Assembly (NCBI RefSeq): GCF_003597395.2
Contig: NC_133771.1
Location: forward strand, 135,467,170-135,531,169
Length of the DNA: 64,000 bases
Direction of reading: 5' to 3'
Source of the DNA: Chelonoidis abingdonii
Taxonomy: Eukaryota > Chordata > Testudines > Testudinidae
Shown here one piece after another: positions 21,164-35,200 of this stretch; the first letter of the stretch is position 1; the number at the start of each line of letters is the position of its first letter. A model generated the notes under the pieces. The model did no database searches. It was not told the DNA's origin and saw only the letters and a program-made list of their open reading frames with translations. The translations under genes and the position numbers were made by a program.

Positions 21164-22039
21164 CAGGCCTGCACAACATGCAGCCCCCGGACCACATGTG
21201 GCGCACATGGGCTCATGGTGCAGCCCACGGGCAGGCAGCGGGGTGGGGCTGCTGAGTTCTCCCCCTGCCCCGGGGGGGGGGGCACCTCACAGCCCCACAC
21301 GCGCCATGCTCCAACCGCCCTAACAGCCAGAACCGCACGTGTCTCCATCTCCCCGCTCCCCATGCCTGGTGTACAGTGGGTGCACCACTTCTGGGGCCCA
21401 CTGAGGTGGGAAGTGCTGGGCACAAGGCAGAGCCAGTAAGTGCTGAGCGAGGGGAAGGGTGCCTGGCCTGGGCTCAAGCCACAGCTCTCGGGGTGGGGGG
21501 TGAACTGAGCTGAGACCCTCCCCCCCACAAGGTCCCCTTTCGGTTGGGGGCAGGGTGGCTACTGCGCTGGTTGGTCCCAGGGCAGCCTCCGTAGCGATCA
21601 GGAGGGTGGATGGGGGTGTTGAACTGTCTGTGGGCAGCCAGGAAATTCCCAGGGGAAAAGAGAGAGAGAGTGAGTGTGTGTGTTGCATTTGCCCATCACG
21701 CTGCCCCCTGGCTCCGTGTTTGTGTGTTGGACAGTCACATACAATCCCTTCACACTGCCCCCAATTCCTCTCTCCTTAGTTCATAGCCCCAAAAAATCCC
21801 TTCAAACTGTCCCCCTTTTCCCCTCCCCTTATTTCATGAGGGGATGACAAGCCGGGTGGGCAGTGGCGGCGAGGCTTTATACTTGGGGGGTTGGGGGGGT
21901 GTTCCCACGGGGCCAGGTGGCGCTGGGGCAGGGGACGAGTTCCAGGGGGAGGGCTGGGCAGTAATGGGGGGCGGGGCATGTTTCGGCCCTCAGCTGTTTG
22001 TAATATGGCGCTAGCCGCTTCACGAGTTCTGCAGGCCTG
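21164..22039. mobile_element. 876-bp non-autonomous hAT element, CAGGCCTGCA ends
   Basis: The terminal inverted repeats CAGGCCTGCACAAC and GTTCTGCAGGCCTG match at 13 of 14 bases. Perfect 8-bp duplications TCCTAGTT lie at 21156-21163 and 22040-22047. The interior is GC-rich with G and C runs. Overlapping open frames inside reflect composition and no transposase motif is seen. Confidence 0.88.
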
Positions 22040-22822
22040 TCCTAGTTCCTTCACCCAGTTTATCAATATTAAGCTTGATTTCACAGAAGTACAGTAATAT
22101 TTGTTCCACTGAAGAAGCTAGGTCTAATGTGCTGGGAATATAGAGCAGAACACCATCTGCATACTGAATATACTGAAGCAAATGCTTCTTAGAATTAAGG
22201 ATCTACTACTCACTCACAGTGAACGAGTACCATTTGTTCTGGTGGCCTGATTAAATTCCAGACTGGGTGCAACTAACCAGTCTTCACATCCCATTTTAAA
22301 ATTTTGCAGTGTCGTTTTGGCTAAGCACTGTTAACACTGTTTGAGTTTCATCCCAGATGTGATTATATTTCATTGGCGGATAAAATGATCCATAACATGT
22401 GAAGCGCTTCAGGATCCTTCCCGGTGAGAAGTGTCATAAAGTAAGCTCTGAGAAAAATTCAGCTAAAGGGACAATAAAAAGCTTCCAGTTCTTCCACAGG
22501 ACCCAGCAAGATCCAACTCTGAGGGGAAAATACACACTTGTGACAATTCTGCAATAACAAGAAATAAAATGTTCTCATTCCAGTGAACAGTTTTGTTATT
22601 CCAGGAGAGTTTTCCCCTTGTATATCTATTCATTAGTTCTAGAGGTCTGAAAGTAGCCACGAGTGGCACATTTTTATACTAGATGTCAGCACTTAGGACT
22701 ACCATTTGAAAATTAAGCTTGAAGATGACTCAGAATTTAAACATTTTGATGAAAAAACCCTAAATCCATGTACTCCACTGCACGATTCCTTCCCCCACTC
22801 AATGATATGGTTAGGAAGACAA

Positions 22823-22839
22823 TTTATTATATATTTATT
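22823..22839 (-). terminator. Candidate COG2 polyadenylation signals (two AATAAA)
   Basis: AATAAA on the minus strand occurs at 22834-22839 and 22823-22828, about 320-335 nt after the COG2 stop. They lie in AT-rich DNA and no stronger candidate is nearer. Confidence 0.5.
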
Positions 22840-23158
22840 TTAATCATTAAGTCAGTTCTTCCACACTAAGATTTACAATAAAAATAAAAACATTTGCTTT
22901 GCTTTTCATCTAAAGTAGAAAGTTTCGAATGTTTTTAACTGCCTTCCATACAATGGAAAACTACACTGAATGCTCTCTTGTAATTTTTTGTTGAAACAAG
23001 TCTTTGGGTATCTTGACAGAAGATGCATTGACTTGTTGCTGGAGATGCATTAGGAAGCACTTCATTGCTACATAGTGTTTGGTAAAAGAAAGAAGAGGGA
23101 AATAATTCCCTCCTGTTTTTGGAGACCTGGTTCATTCTCATCACGTTTTCAAATATAT

Positions 23159-23260
23159 TTAAGGTTGTTCCACTGTAGTCTGATCCTTGGCAGCTAGAAC
23201 AAGCTCTAGAAGAACTGAAAAGCTTTTTATGTTGCTTGTCTGTAATCCCATCTTTTGCAT
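23159..23260 (-). CDS. COG2: COG2 exon 18 (C-terminus and stop)
   Basis: The acceptor TTTTTTTAG precedes 102 bp encoding 33 residues and a TAA stop at 23159-23161. '[12 protein letters not shown]' and '[11 protein letters not shown]' match the human C-terminus (KLGLQASDIKSF, AAKDQATAEQP). Confidence 0.95.
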   Translation of the reverse strand: MQKMGLQTSNIKSFSVLLELVLAAKDQTTVEQP

Positions 23261-26200
23261 CTAAAAAAAGTCACAGAAGACAGGGTTAAATTGTTGTCTA
23301 ACATTTTTTGTAGGATAAGGTAGACATCTTATTTGTTTGCATTATTTTACTATAAAAATCTAGAAAAGAAGCATATCATGTTTTGTTGCGTGCTGACAAA
23401 GCGAAGTCCTTTATTATACATGTTCATCTCTGTAAAGAGAGGACGATCCAGCTTTTGTTAAGATTTTTCATTTAATATATGTTTTGCAGGCAAATATTTA
23501 GCAGTTTTCCAGGCTGCCTATTGCTAATGATCATGATAAAGTTTATCTAGCAAACTCACCACTTACGAGAATTAGCTCTCTGAGGATATATTTTGACAAG
23601 TGTACCTTGTGTGATGAGAAACTATTACTTAGACTACTGAAATAATTCTAAGGTGCTTATTTTGTTCTACTGTAACAATGGATAATTTTCAAATTGATCT
23701 TCTCAATCATTATAGAGGATCTGATCTAGAACAGATCTGATCTAAAACTGTGTGCATGAACTGAACACTCCTAATTGAATTCAGCTTGTGCTGAGAGGCA
23801 GAGTGAAAACTGATGATACTGCAATAACTAATTGCAGTTAATTCACCCAATTAACTCAAAAAAATTAATCACGATTAATCACTGTTAATAGAATAGCAAT
23901 TGAAATTTATTACATATTTTGGATGTTTTTCTATTTTCAAATACATTGATTTCTATTGCAACACAGAACACAAAGTGTACAGTGTTCACATTATTTTTTA
24001 TTACAAATATTTGCACTGTAAAAATGATAAAAGAAATAGTATTTTTCAACTCACCTCATACAAGTACTGTAGTGCAATATCTTTATCGTGAAAGCGTAAC
24101 TTACAAACATAGATTTTTTTGGTTACATTGTTTTGTTTTTGAGTGCAGTTATGTAAAACTTTAGAGCAGTGGTGGGCAACCTGTGGCCCGTCAGGGTAAT
24201 CCTCTGGTGAGCCACAAGACAGTTTGTTTACATGCAGTTCCCAGTGGCCGTAGTTCGCCATTCCCAGCCAATGGGAGCTGCAGAAAGCTTTTGTTTTATA
24301 TTTGGAATTATGATATTTTAAAAGGGAATCAAGTTTAAGCATTGTAATAGTTCCTGCTTTGCCTGCATTTTCACAGCCCTGCAAAAAGATTAACTACTCC
24401 GCATGTAATAAGTTTTGAAGATCACTGAATTGAATTTGAACAAAGAAATGCAAGACTTCTTCCCAACCCATATAATTAAATGAATAAATCGGAAAAGTGT
24501 AATATATTATTTTAGTTTTTATTTGTGGTAATTGAGAATTGCTTTACGCTTAAGAGATAAGCTTTAATGGAAGTCAGACGAATACAGGCATTTGCATGCA
24601 ACCTTTTCTAGCAGACCTGAACAAAACTGTAAACAACTAAGACAGATCCACAAGAAATAGCTAGTGATAACGCTTTAATAAGTAGACTTTTCCCTTCCAA
24701 CTTACCTGGTCTCCAAAGTACTCAACATCCAGGGCCAACTGTAGCCTGATTTTGCTATCATCACTCATGCCCCCATTTGAATTAACCTGGTTTGGAACTG
24801 CAGTTTTTCTGGCCTGTTTGAGTCTTTTCAGGCTCTCTTCCATTTTCTTTACAGAGCTCAAAACATCTGATACAGTTTCATAATACCTGAGTAAAGAGAG
24901 TGTTAATGGAGAATTAAGTTCTTGCATAAGTAGGGATTTCAGGCAATACGCCATTAGATCCAAGAAAAATGCAAAACAATATGGTATTCTTCTGAAAAAT
25001 GAGACACACACTCATCAGGATATTTATAGGGGGAGGTTTGGAGAAAAGAACTCAGTATTAAAGACAAGACATGTCTCTTTACTATCCAGCAGTCTTTCTA
25101 CCCACCCACAGAATAAGTGTAATTTCTAGATTTTAAACACTTTGAAGTATCCAATACTTAAATGTTTTTTTATTTTCAACTATGAGTAATTATTGAAACA
25201 ATAAAAATACTTAACTCTTATACAGAGAACCATAGATCTCAAAAGCTTTTTAAAAAGATGGGTAAGCTATTACATGTATTTTAAAGAGGGGGAAGGTACA
25301 GCAGAGGTTACGTGCTTCACTCAAGGTCACGCAGTTTGTCTTTAGTACAGCTGTGAACAGAACTTGGGTCTCCTGACTCCCAGTCCTGCATGTGGTATAC
25401 ACATGACCACACTACCTCCCTATGAACATACCTTGCTAACAATGGAATACATTCCTGCTTTGGTTTTGCAAATAATAAAAAACTGACCGGTGAGTTAAGG
25501 TAACAGTTTTGGCAAACAGTAAGATTGTTCTGTATGATTCTACTATCTTTTCACTTACTTTTGTGTGCTTTCAGATAAGGCGCTTTCCAACCATTGATGA
25601 ATCCTGGGTTGCTTCAACATATCCTTGTACTCATTCTGCAGTCGGTAGAAAGGTTTAAGAGCACTGTCAACGTAAGGTGATGCTTTAGTTGGCACCTCCT
25701 GGTAAATCATGTAGGAAGCAAGGTGGAGAACAGAGCAGATAAATCTCTTGTTATTTAAGAATTCCAATGTCAAATATACCACATATGTGAAATGCAAAGC
25801 ATAGTCAATGGCAAAAATGATGTTAATCTGCTGGGCATATGTCATCTCCTTGCAGAACGCTGAGTTGAGCCAAACTCAAAACTTCTGAAAATCAACTCTA
25901 GGAGAACAGAAGGGAAGTGGCATAGGCAACCTTTCCCTCGCCTCCCCTCTTCGTCCTTTAATAGCATTAGACAGATTCCTGTGAGTGAGAGTGAATAGCT
26001 GGTAAAGGGAGGTGAAGTGTGTGTACATTTCAACAACTGTGAGGTGGCAGAATAAATGTGTGTGTTAATGGAGAGGATTGGCACATTGCTGAAAGAGGGC
26101 AGAGTTGAGACTTTATGGGCAACCTGAATTCCTGCATTTCCTGGTTTTCAGAATTTTGAGCTTTGCTCAATTCAGCATTCTGCAAGGGAACTACATATCA

Positions 26201-29200
26201 CCAAGCAACCCTCACTCTGCCTTAACAGTTTTTGCCATTGAATCTCCTAATTTTGTGAATAAGAAAAGATGTAACTGGCAGGAGTCAGTAGTCACTTAGG
26301 CAGTTGTATACATATATATATATATATATCTCCCGCAATTTGCACATTGAGGTAAGTCAGCCTGTACTCAGCAATCCCCACGTGATGGTGTACTCCATGC
26401 AACTTCTGCAGTCTTGTGACTCAGGAATTGCCCAGAAACTGCTGCACATTTGCAACCTTACCAGAACACGCCTTTTCCTTCAGTGGCCAAGGTATCTGTT
26501 CCACTACGTGTCTTTGGAAACACCACATTACTCTTCCCCCAGATCAAGAAGCAGCCATTTAATAAATTCCATCATGTGGCATCTTACTGACATGTACATG
26601 GGTCAACCTTACATCCAGACCACAGAATTCTGCCACTTGAGCTAACAGAGTGACAGGCAGCAGTAGTAGTCAGTCATCCTCAGCCTGGACCAGACTAGAG
26701 TGGGATGAGAGACGATGCCAGGGGATTTCACAGATATTTGCTGACAGCACCGTAATGGTGAGACTCAGGGATTTTGGTTCCATTCCAGGCTCTGGAGGGG
26801 AGTGTGCTCTAATAGACACAGAATTTTGTAAGTTTCCCCAGGCCTGATCCCTTCTGCCCCATGCCCCCAATCTGTCCCAGTCCTGTCTCTTCCCTACCCC
26901 GGCTCCTCATCCCATTCCTACTCTCCTGGACCAGCCAGCCCTAGTCTTAGATACTTATATGGCCCCCATTACCATAGCATCTGAGTGTCTCACACTTTTT
27001 AGTGTATTTATCCTTACACCACCTCTAGCAAGCCCCCATTTTTCAGAGAGGCAACAGAGATTAAATGTTTTGCCCAACGTCACACAGGAAATGAAACCAA
27101 GTCTCTTGCTAGCAAGATGGATAAAAATAATTGATTTTTAAAATAAAAATCTAATTTTTTATTTAAATCAGATTTTTAAAAAGAAAAGCTCGGAGTGGCT
27201 CAGACTGCAATTTAAAGAAAGTCACAGCTAGTGACTTCCCCCAGTTCAGCGATAAGCACCTGGAATCAAAGTTGGAAGTGATAAACCAGCTATTGATAAC
27301 AGCAGCTGCTTCTGAAGGCACAAAGAATATTTTCTTCATTTGCATTAATCCATTCAAAATTGAAAAATCATTTGGGAGTTGAAACGCAGGAAAACTTCTC
27401 TCTCTCTTTCAGTCTATGAATAAACAGGGGGGGGATGAGATTTACTAGTTTTAAAAGTTGAAGGCAATTAAGTAACTTAGGAGACTGTCATTTTCAAGAG
27501 TGAGTAGGAACTTATGATCTATTCATTTTCACTTAGGCATATTCAAAAATTTTCCTTGGCTGACCTGAAATAATCAATGTAATTCACTGATTATAGTTAA
27601 CTCCTCTATTGAATAAATCATTTAGCTGTACATGAAACATTTTGTTAAGAAGTTCATGGATCCAAAACATTTTACATAGATGTTTTAATAAAAATAAACA
27701 TAAAACAGCATATGCAGTGCAATTAAATTCCAGTTACCATCCTAATGCAGCTTGATAGAAATCATGAGCAAAAGCTGAATTATCTAAAAAATGAGCAATG
27801 ATTCACTATTTTCTAACATACTAAAAATGTACAATTAAAAAAACCCTGAAAATAATAAGGTATATACATGCATAAATAAATGTATATCGTTACAGAGTAC
27901 TATCCTAGGCAGCACAAAGATATACCAAATATAGTGAAGGCTCTACTCAGTAGTAAATCAACAGATGATGTTGTGAAGGCCATGACACTAACAGGATTCC
28001 AAAAAGAACTAGATAAGTTCATGGAGGATAGGTCTATCACTGGCTATTAGCCAGGATGGGCAGGGATGGTGTCCCTAGCCTCTGTTTGCCAGAAGTTGGG
28101 AATGGGCAACAAGGGGATGGATTATTGATGATCACCTGTTCTATTAATGCCCTCTGAAGCACCCAGCATTGGCCACTGTTGGAAGACAGGATACAGGGCT
28201 AGATGGACCTTTGGTCTGACCCAGTATGGCCGTTCTTATGTTTTAATGGTTTTGCCAACCAATGTCTCTCTCTTTAGAAAATAACTGAAGTACAAATGGA
28301 AAAATTGATTAAAATCAATGATTTAAATGGAGGCTTTCCACTTGGTGAATTAAATAATTTAATTGCTGATTTAAATCAATCCAACCTGCCAGCCAGTGCC
28401 CTGGACCAGGCTTCTTCCCTCCTCTCTCAAACTTCCCCTCAGGACTTCCTGTCCCATTCTCAGTCTCTTCCCCATCCCCAGTCTCCTTGCCCAGCCAGTC
28501 CCAGTTCCCTCCTCCTTGCTTCTTACATAATCTTCCTCCCCAGGTTCCTCATTCAATCTCAGTCTCTCACTAATTCCAGCCACACCCTCTTCCACTCCCC
28601 CAACTTCTTGTCCCAGTTTTCTCCCAGCTCTGCAGGTCCTTACCAGATCCATCTTTACCCCTACCCCGGTAGTTCCCAGTCACCTTTCCAGTCAACTCCA
28701 GTTTCCCTCCACTACTTCCCCCATTCAATTTCAGTCCCCCTCTTTCCCAAGTCCCAATCTACTCCCTTCCCTCCTCCTTCAAAGTCCTACTCTCATTCTC
28801 TCTTCATTCCAGTCAGATAGTTTCCTCTTCCATGCTTGTACCAGCAGAAAGGTCACAGAGCACAGGAGAGACAGGCTCCCTGCTCTCAGTTCGGGTGCCT
28901 GCCCTCACCTTGATCAAGATCAGTAATTACTGAGAAAATCCTTCTGAGCCACCACTATCCTGACCATGCTCAGTCCCTCTGCAGGGATGACATAGCGTAG
29001 TTTGGTCACTGCTAGGAGCTGAGAGAGGCTCAAGCATGCTCAGTGTGTACATAACCTTCAGAGATTTTAGCTGCTGAGCTCTAAAGTGTCATAACAGGCA
29101 GATTTTTCAAAGATTTACAAATTGGCCAAATCTGGGTGGATTTTCACAGAAACAGCAAAAGGAACATGTCTGACACAGAGGCCACCCTCCTGCTAAATTT

Positions 29201-32200
29201 CAAGCTTCTGTTCCAAAGCATGGGCCTACTAGAATTTCACAAAGAAAAGATGGCCAGATATATATTTTTTTCAATATGATCAAAATGTTATTTTTCCCTA
29301 GCCTCAATTCTCAGAAACAGCTGAACTTGTTTGGCTGAAACTTAAACAGACAAACAAAATTCAGCTTGAGAAAGACACCTGGCAGGGAAAATTTCAACCC
29401 AAATGTTTAAAGTTTAACAAAAGTAATAACTAGTTAAAAATACGGTTTTATAATGGGCAGTGTCTGGCAATCTTAATAGGTGGTGATACCAGGCCTGCCT
29501 ATAATAAAATATATTTGTATATTATACACACACACACACCCCTTCCTTTGAAATAGAATTAAAGAGGGACAACAGAAAAATAAATATGATTTCAAGCAAT
29601 ATCTCTCTATTGTCCACTTGGTAATACTCAAAATTTCTGAACGAGACGTTAATAAGTTTGTATTCAAAGTGGCTGCTGCGATGCAGTACTAGGACATTTG
29701 GAAGAAGCACCTTCTCTTCAGGCAAGAGATATTAAGGGGCTCCTTCTGTTAGTCTCTGGTGTTTGCCCAAGCCAGGAATCGCAAAACAGATTTCAAAAGA
29801 GGAACCTGAAGTTCCAGAATTCAGATCAATATTTAAACCTACAAAGTAAGGATTTAGTAGCCAAGGCTGAGAGAGAGTTACTGTTCAGGGTTTGATTTTC
29901 AGAAGTGCTAGGGATCTGTAGCTTCCACTGGAGCCAATGAAAGCTGCAGATGTTCAAAACTACTAAAAATCAGGCAGTACAAATAAAATAATCCATTAAC
30001 CTACACAGTCACTGCACCTCTACTATATGATTTGCTTTGGTTTAGTTGGGGATTGGGTCCTGCTTTGAGCAGGGGGTCAGACTAGATGACCTCCTGAGGT
30101 CCCTTCCAACCCTGATATTCTATGATTCTATGACATCAGGTCAGAAAGATGCTAATACATACATACTAACAGAACAGAACAGCCAGGTCACTGCAAGGGT
30201 TGTTTCAATCAGCCTTAACATTCTTTTTATATCACTTATATGAAGGAAACGAGTCTTTGAAAAACAAGATACCTGGTAGCCATTGCAATAAACTAATTAA
30301 GTGAAACTATTGCCTAAACAGCAACATCCTCTCCAGTTAACAGTAACTTCCCCCCTACCCAAAAGAAAATAGATTCATGAAATGAACAGACTTGACAGCA
30401 TCAGTTACTAAAGCTCTCTTTGTATCCACAAAACAGATTCAAACAGCAGCAGCTTCATCATCACACCTAGCCAATAAGCTTACAACTTGGACTTAGGGCG
30501 AGATAGGTGAGGGGACTGTGGAAAACAGGACCAAATCTAAGCATGAGAGGCAGGTCAGTTTCCATGTTGTTTCCAATCTGCCCTGACAATGGTGCCAATA
30601 GCTGCAGTGGTGTTTTGCCTCAAAGGCACTTGCCACTTGAAATCAACTATTCTTTAGGAGACCTAAGGGTGACAGCAGGTTTTAGCAACTATTGTCACAC
30701 TTCAAGAGCCAAGTGTGATATTTTACTTAAAGACCATATAAAAAAGTTCTCAAGTGTGGCAAGAATGAAATGGTGGCAGGAATTAAACAGTCACAAAGTA
30801 GGAGTATTTGCAAGCAGTTATAGGTAGGTGGTACACCAGCTGGTTGTATTCACAGCCTAAGCCTTTCATGAGAGCACTTCTTTTCACATGAGATCAGCAC
30901 TGACCTTATTGGTTCTTCTATAGTGTCTTGGTACTTCTAGTGCGCTTTTCAGATAACTGAAGCAGGACTCACTCAAATCCTGAATAATCTTATTATTCAA
31001 GGTAGGCATGGAGGCTGATAAAGAAGCCTGAGAGTCTTCCAAGGCTCCTGTTGAATTACAAATGTTGAAGTTGAAACTAAGGTACACTGCCAAGCCCCCA
31101 ATATAAGCAAACTTGTGCAACCCTTCCCATCCCCATTCCATACATACTCTAGAACAAGATGTATTGTAACAAAGACATTTGTGATATTATTTCTGCAATC
31201 AAATCCTATATTTAACATTGCACAGCTCAGGAGAGAGAGATATCTACCAAAAGTCCATTTCACAGCCAGAAAATAAAAAGGGGGTGGGGCAATGTTCATT
31301 AGATTAATTGCTTTCTAGTGTTGGTAATAATAGAGATGAGGCAGAGTCACAAAGTTCAGGTTCAGATACAAACTTTCCCAAAAGTTCAGTAGAATTTTTT
31401 CCAGTTCTGAAGCTCCCATTCAGGGCTACTTCTAATTAACTGTTCTAGTCCAAATTACATTTAAAAGAACTGTCAAATGGTATAGTCTTTTTTAAAAAAC
31501 CTCTTACTTGCAAATATTACAAGAATATACATATACATAATCGTTTCCCTTTGTTTCCCAAAATGTCTAAAATCAAACTCCCAGCTTTACCTGTGATACA
31601 GGATATATTCTTGAAGCCAATCATTTCAAGTTTTGGTCTGATAATTTCCAAGAGTTCAGGAAGCTGAACAAAAATAGATATGCATACAACCATTGTTATA
31701 AACATATATGGGTTTATTCTCTCAAGGTCTGAAAATCTCCCAGGTGTTAAAGGGAAAAACTTATGTTTAAATACTGGGTATATTTTTACTGACTATTAGA
31801 TGGGAATCAAGATGACCAGAACACATGACATACCCGAGAAAATGGCATTAAGCATTTGGTTCCCTCCCCCCACCATGGTCCTTCAAGGCAAAACATTTAG
31901 AATTAATGAAACACAGTATTATTCAGACAACAAGCTTGCTCTTCAAAGGTTTTAGGAAGTTCAGTTTAATCAAAAGCTCAAGAGACCCCTTAAGCAGATC
32001 TGTAAAACGCAAGCCACCTGTGAGATTTCTAATTATACTTTAAACTCATTGTTACCAGTAAAATCTTGCTGAGGCTCAAAGGTTAAAACAGTAAATATTT
32101 GTTTAAACCAGAAACAGCTTAAAACATTAAGCCTGATTTTGCACTGTGCCTCTGGACACCAGGTCCTTGTTGTTCATCATTCACCCAAGGAGAGGTGCAA

Positions 32201-35200
32201 GACTGGGGCAGCGCTAGCTGGTGCCAAAAGTGAACTGAAAAAGCTGGTTTCAGCCGTCAGTGCAACAACTGCTGAAAAACTCATTTTACTGAAAAACTGA
32301 ACTTCTTAATTCCCTCTACTTGGACTGGTATCTCTGTAACCAGCCATATCTGAATAAAAACAACACAGCCTCCCTAAAGCTTTGTTGCTTGTGATACCTC
32401 CCATACTTTAACTATGCTAGTTTTAGCACTGGTAAATATTTCAGATGTTGTGAGCAATATGCAAAACAGTATTGATGTGTGGTCAGTGAAAATGTTCTCG
32501 TACGTATAGTAGCATGTACTAACCTGCTCCTTAAGTTTATCCAGATCTGCAGCAACATACACCAACTGAGTATTGGATATAGAAGGTAAACGCTGTGTTT
32601 CTGGAGAAGCACCATTTCCCTGGTCCTCACTAGGGTTTGGGTTTACAGAGGATTCCTTGCTACTGGTTGCCACAGATCTTTTGTTGTCCTTTGCACTTTC
32701 ATTGGAGATGGGCCTGAGCAAAAGCTGTAGTAGCCAAGTGAGAAATGAACATCAGTCTTTGAGAAAATAGTTGCAGCTGAGCATTCTTCCGCACATTTTT
32801 CCCAACACAGTACAACATTTGCAGAAGTTATAAGCATCTAAGTTTCTCTTCTGCTCTGCTGTACTTGGCTTACATAGGGTTTTTTGTTCTAATATTAACA
32901 AAAGGCCTCCGAATATCTAACATTGTATAGCATCATCTCAGAACCCTGGTGTGTAAAAAATCAATATATCTTTAAAGAGATCTATGTAACAGAATATGTT
33001 CTTTGGGCCAAAGTCCACAAAATGAGGTGATGACAGTCAAACCACTGTGGCTGGTTTAGATTGCAGAGACTGGGAGAAGAACTTGACTATACTTTTTTAT
33101 TTCACAAAGGATGTTGCAATTTTCACACTCCTAAAAATCTTAGTCCTGTGAACATTACGGGTTGCACTGGCTGATTTCCCCAGCAATAAAGTGACACTGT
33201 CAACAACACTGCCATTTTTCATTTGCAACATAAGAACTGAAGCACGAATATCAGTCCCATTATGACGACTTGAGAGGAGACAACTCTGTGAGTGGGTTGT
33301 CTCTCTATAGCACTTTCTCATATCAGTAATGTTTCAAGATAGTTCCTGACAATGACCATTAACATTTTGTTGCAGTTTAAATAAATCCTTAAAACTAAAA
33401 GAGATATTGCACTTGATACACATTTCTTAGTCTAAAAGGTACTAATATATTAGAAGTTATAGATTTAAATTGAACACTTAATTTGGTATGTATATGCAAT
33501 CCATAAGGATCAATGGCATAAGTATGTAGTTCTCTTACCTCATTAATGAACACAGAGAAGCGTGCTAAAATTTGCAGTGTAAATTTCCATAGGCGGTGTG
33601 CTAATAATGGTAAAAACATCTGATCTGACCAACACTTCAGAAGACTCACCCATACCAGGTGAGTGGCCAAAAGGCAATATGAGCTTCCAGCTAAAAAAAT
33701 AATTAGGGGATAATGGTTATTTACTAATTATGATTTAAGATCTTGTTTTGAAAATCTTATTTTTCAAAGCTTATGGAACTGTACTTTTACTATTACTTTT
33801 TCTAAAAAATCAAAATACTTTGAACTTTAAAAATCACTTCAAAATTATTTTGATCACCACCGAGATAATTTACCAAAATTGTTTAAAGCGAAATTTTTAA
33901 TCAGACCTACTTTCCCCTGGATCAAGTGTCCGTTAACATTTTCAGAACTAGTTTTAGTTCTGCTATCAGGGGGATAATCAGTAAATACAGAGACAACCTA
34001 GTTGAACTGAGGGCAAGATTCTTATATCACCTTTGTGTTGCACATTTATGCAATGTTATCTTATCAGGTTTCACGAGGTACATTAAAAAAGTTACTAAGT
34101 TGACTGAGTGCATGAAAGTTGCCAATCAGAGCGGCAACTGTTCTATGTCCTCACAACACAGTGCAATAAATGGCAGCTGTTATCATCGTTTGGTACTAAA
34201 GGAGTGTTAAGTTCAATAAACAACAGCTATAATTACATCAATGCTTTTTAAGTAGTTTTGGCAACAGAATTATACAGGTTTGCAAATTAACAGTACTTCT
34301 CTCAATCTGTAAATACTTTTCATTTAGTTTCTAAGATTAATGCATAAATCCTAGAAATAAAAGCAATGTGCCCCATATCTCCAATTCTGCTGTTCTGTTT
34401 TCTCATAATCTTTAGCCCTACACTTAGAAAGTTTGTTTCATACAGATTATAAAGACTAATTCCATTTAAAAAAATAAAAATAAAAACAAACAAAACAAAA
34501 CAAACACTTTCACTGCCTTTAATGTTTCTTTTAAAGGCACTGTATGTTTCTCTCCTGGCTCTTATCACAGCACCAGTCCTTTTCCTCCATTCTCATTTAA
34601 TATGTTCTGCCTCCTAATTCACTCAATTGATTATAAATTCACTGTTCCAGTCTAATTCGCTCAATAAATATGAATTCATTGCTACTGCCTAATTTCTGGC
34701 CATGGTAGCAGACAAATGACTCCTGGAGTTGATGCCAATATCGCTGAGAGTAATAAGTGCATCTGCTGCTTAGAAATGGTCATTTCTTCCTCTCCTATTC
34801 AGAACACTACAGTTATGAACAGGGCCGGTTCTAGCCAATTCACCACCCCAAGCATGGTGGCATGCTGCGAGGGGTGCTCTGCCGCTTGCCGGTCCCACGG
34901 CTCCGGTGGACCTCCCGCAGGCATCCCTGCGGAGGGTCCACTGCTCCAGAGGCTCCGGTGGAGCATTCGCAGGCATGCCTGCGGGAGGTCCACCGGAGCT
35001 GCGGGACCAGGGGACCCTCCACAGGGACGCCTGCAGGAGGTCCACTGGAGCCGCCTGCCGCCCTCCCAGCAACCAACAGAGCGCCCCCCGGGGCATGCCG
35101 CCCCAAGCATGCGCTTGGTGTGTGCTGGGGCCTGGAGCCGGCCCTGGTTATGAAAGCAAGATGTTCGTTCCAATAGCATGGCATAATTTTTAATTGCATC

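Larger units (their letters stand above)
15749..22800. other. Convergent AGT-COG2 intergenic interval including 3' UTRs
   Basis: It holds the AGT 3' UTR, a CR1 (17555-18312) and two hAT elements (20281-20542 and 21164-22039). Repeat-like palindromic phrases such as 'gaagtcaatag' occur around 16435-16750. No further gene or RNA was recognised between 18313 and 20272. Confidence 0.7.
25699..30904 (-). other. COG2 intron 15
   Basis: 5.2 kb. It holds a (TA)n run, a MIR-like fragment, an unclassified repeat split by CR1, a pyrimidine-rich tract and a CR1/SINE tail, each listed separately. 28840-29460 and 30140-30830 show nothing I can assign. Confidence 0.7.

Noticed and set aside
21163..21779. 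Overlapping 70-122-residue frames
   Set aside because: Inside the GC-rich hAT element 21164-22039; no transposase residues or codon pattern.
28296..28820. 174-residue Ser/Pro-rich open frame on the plus strand
   Set aside because: It lies in the pyrimidine-rich tract and the adjacent AT-rich repeat; composition alone keeps the frame open.
34716..35199. Several overlapping 95-145-residue frames on both strands
   Set aside because: They cover the GC-rich hAT element at 34820-35146 in nearly all frames; no domain motif, and the terminal repeats explain the sequence.
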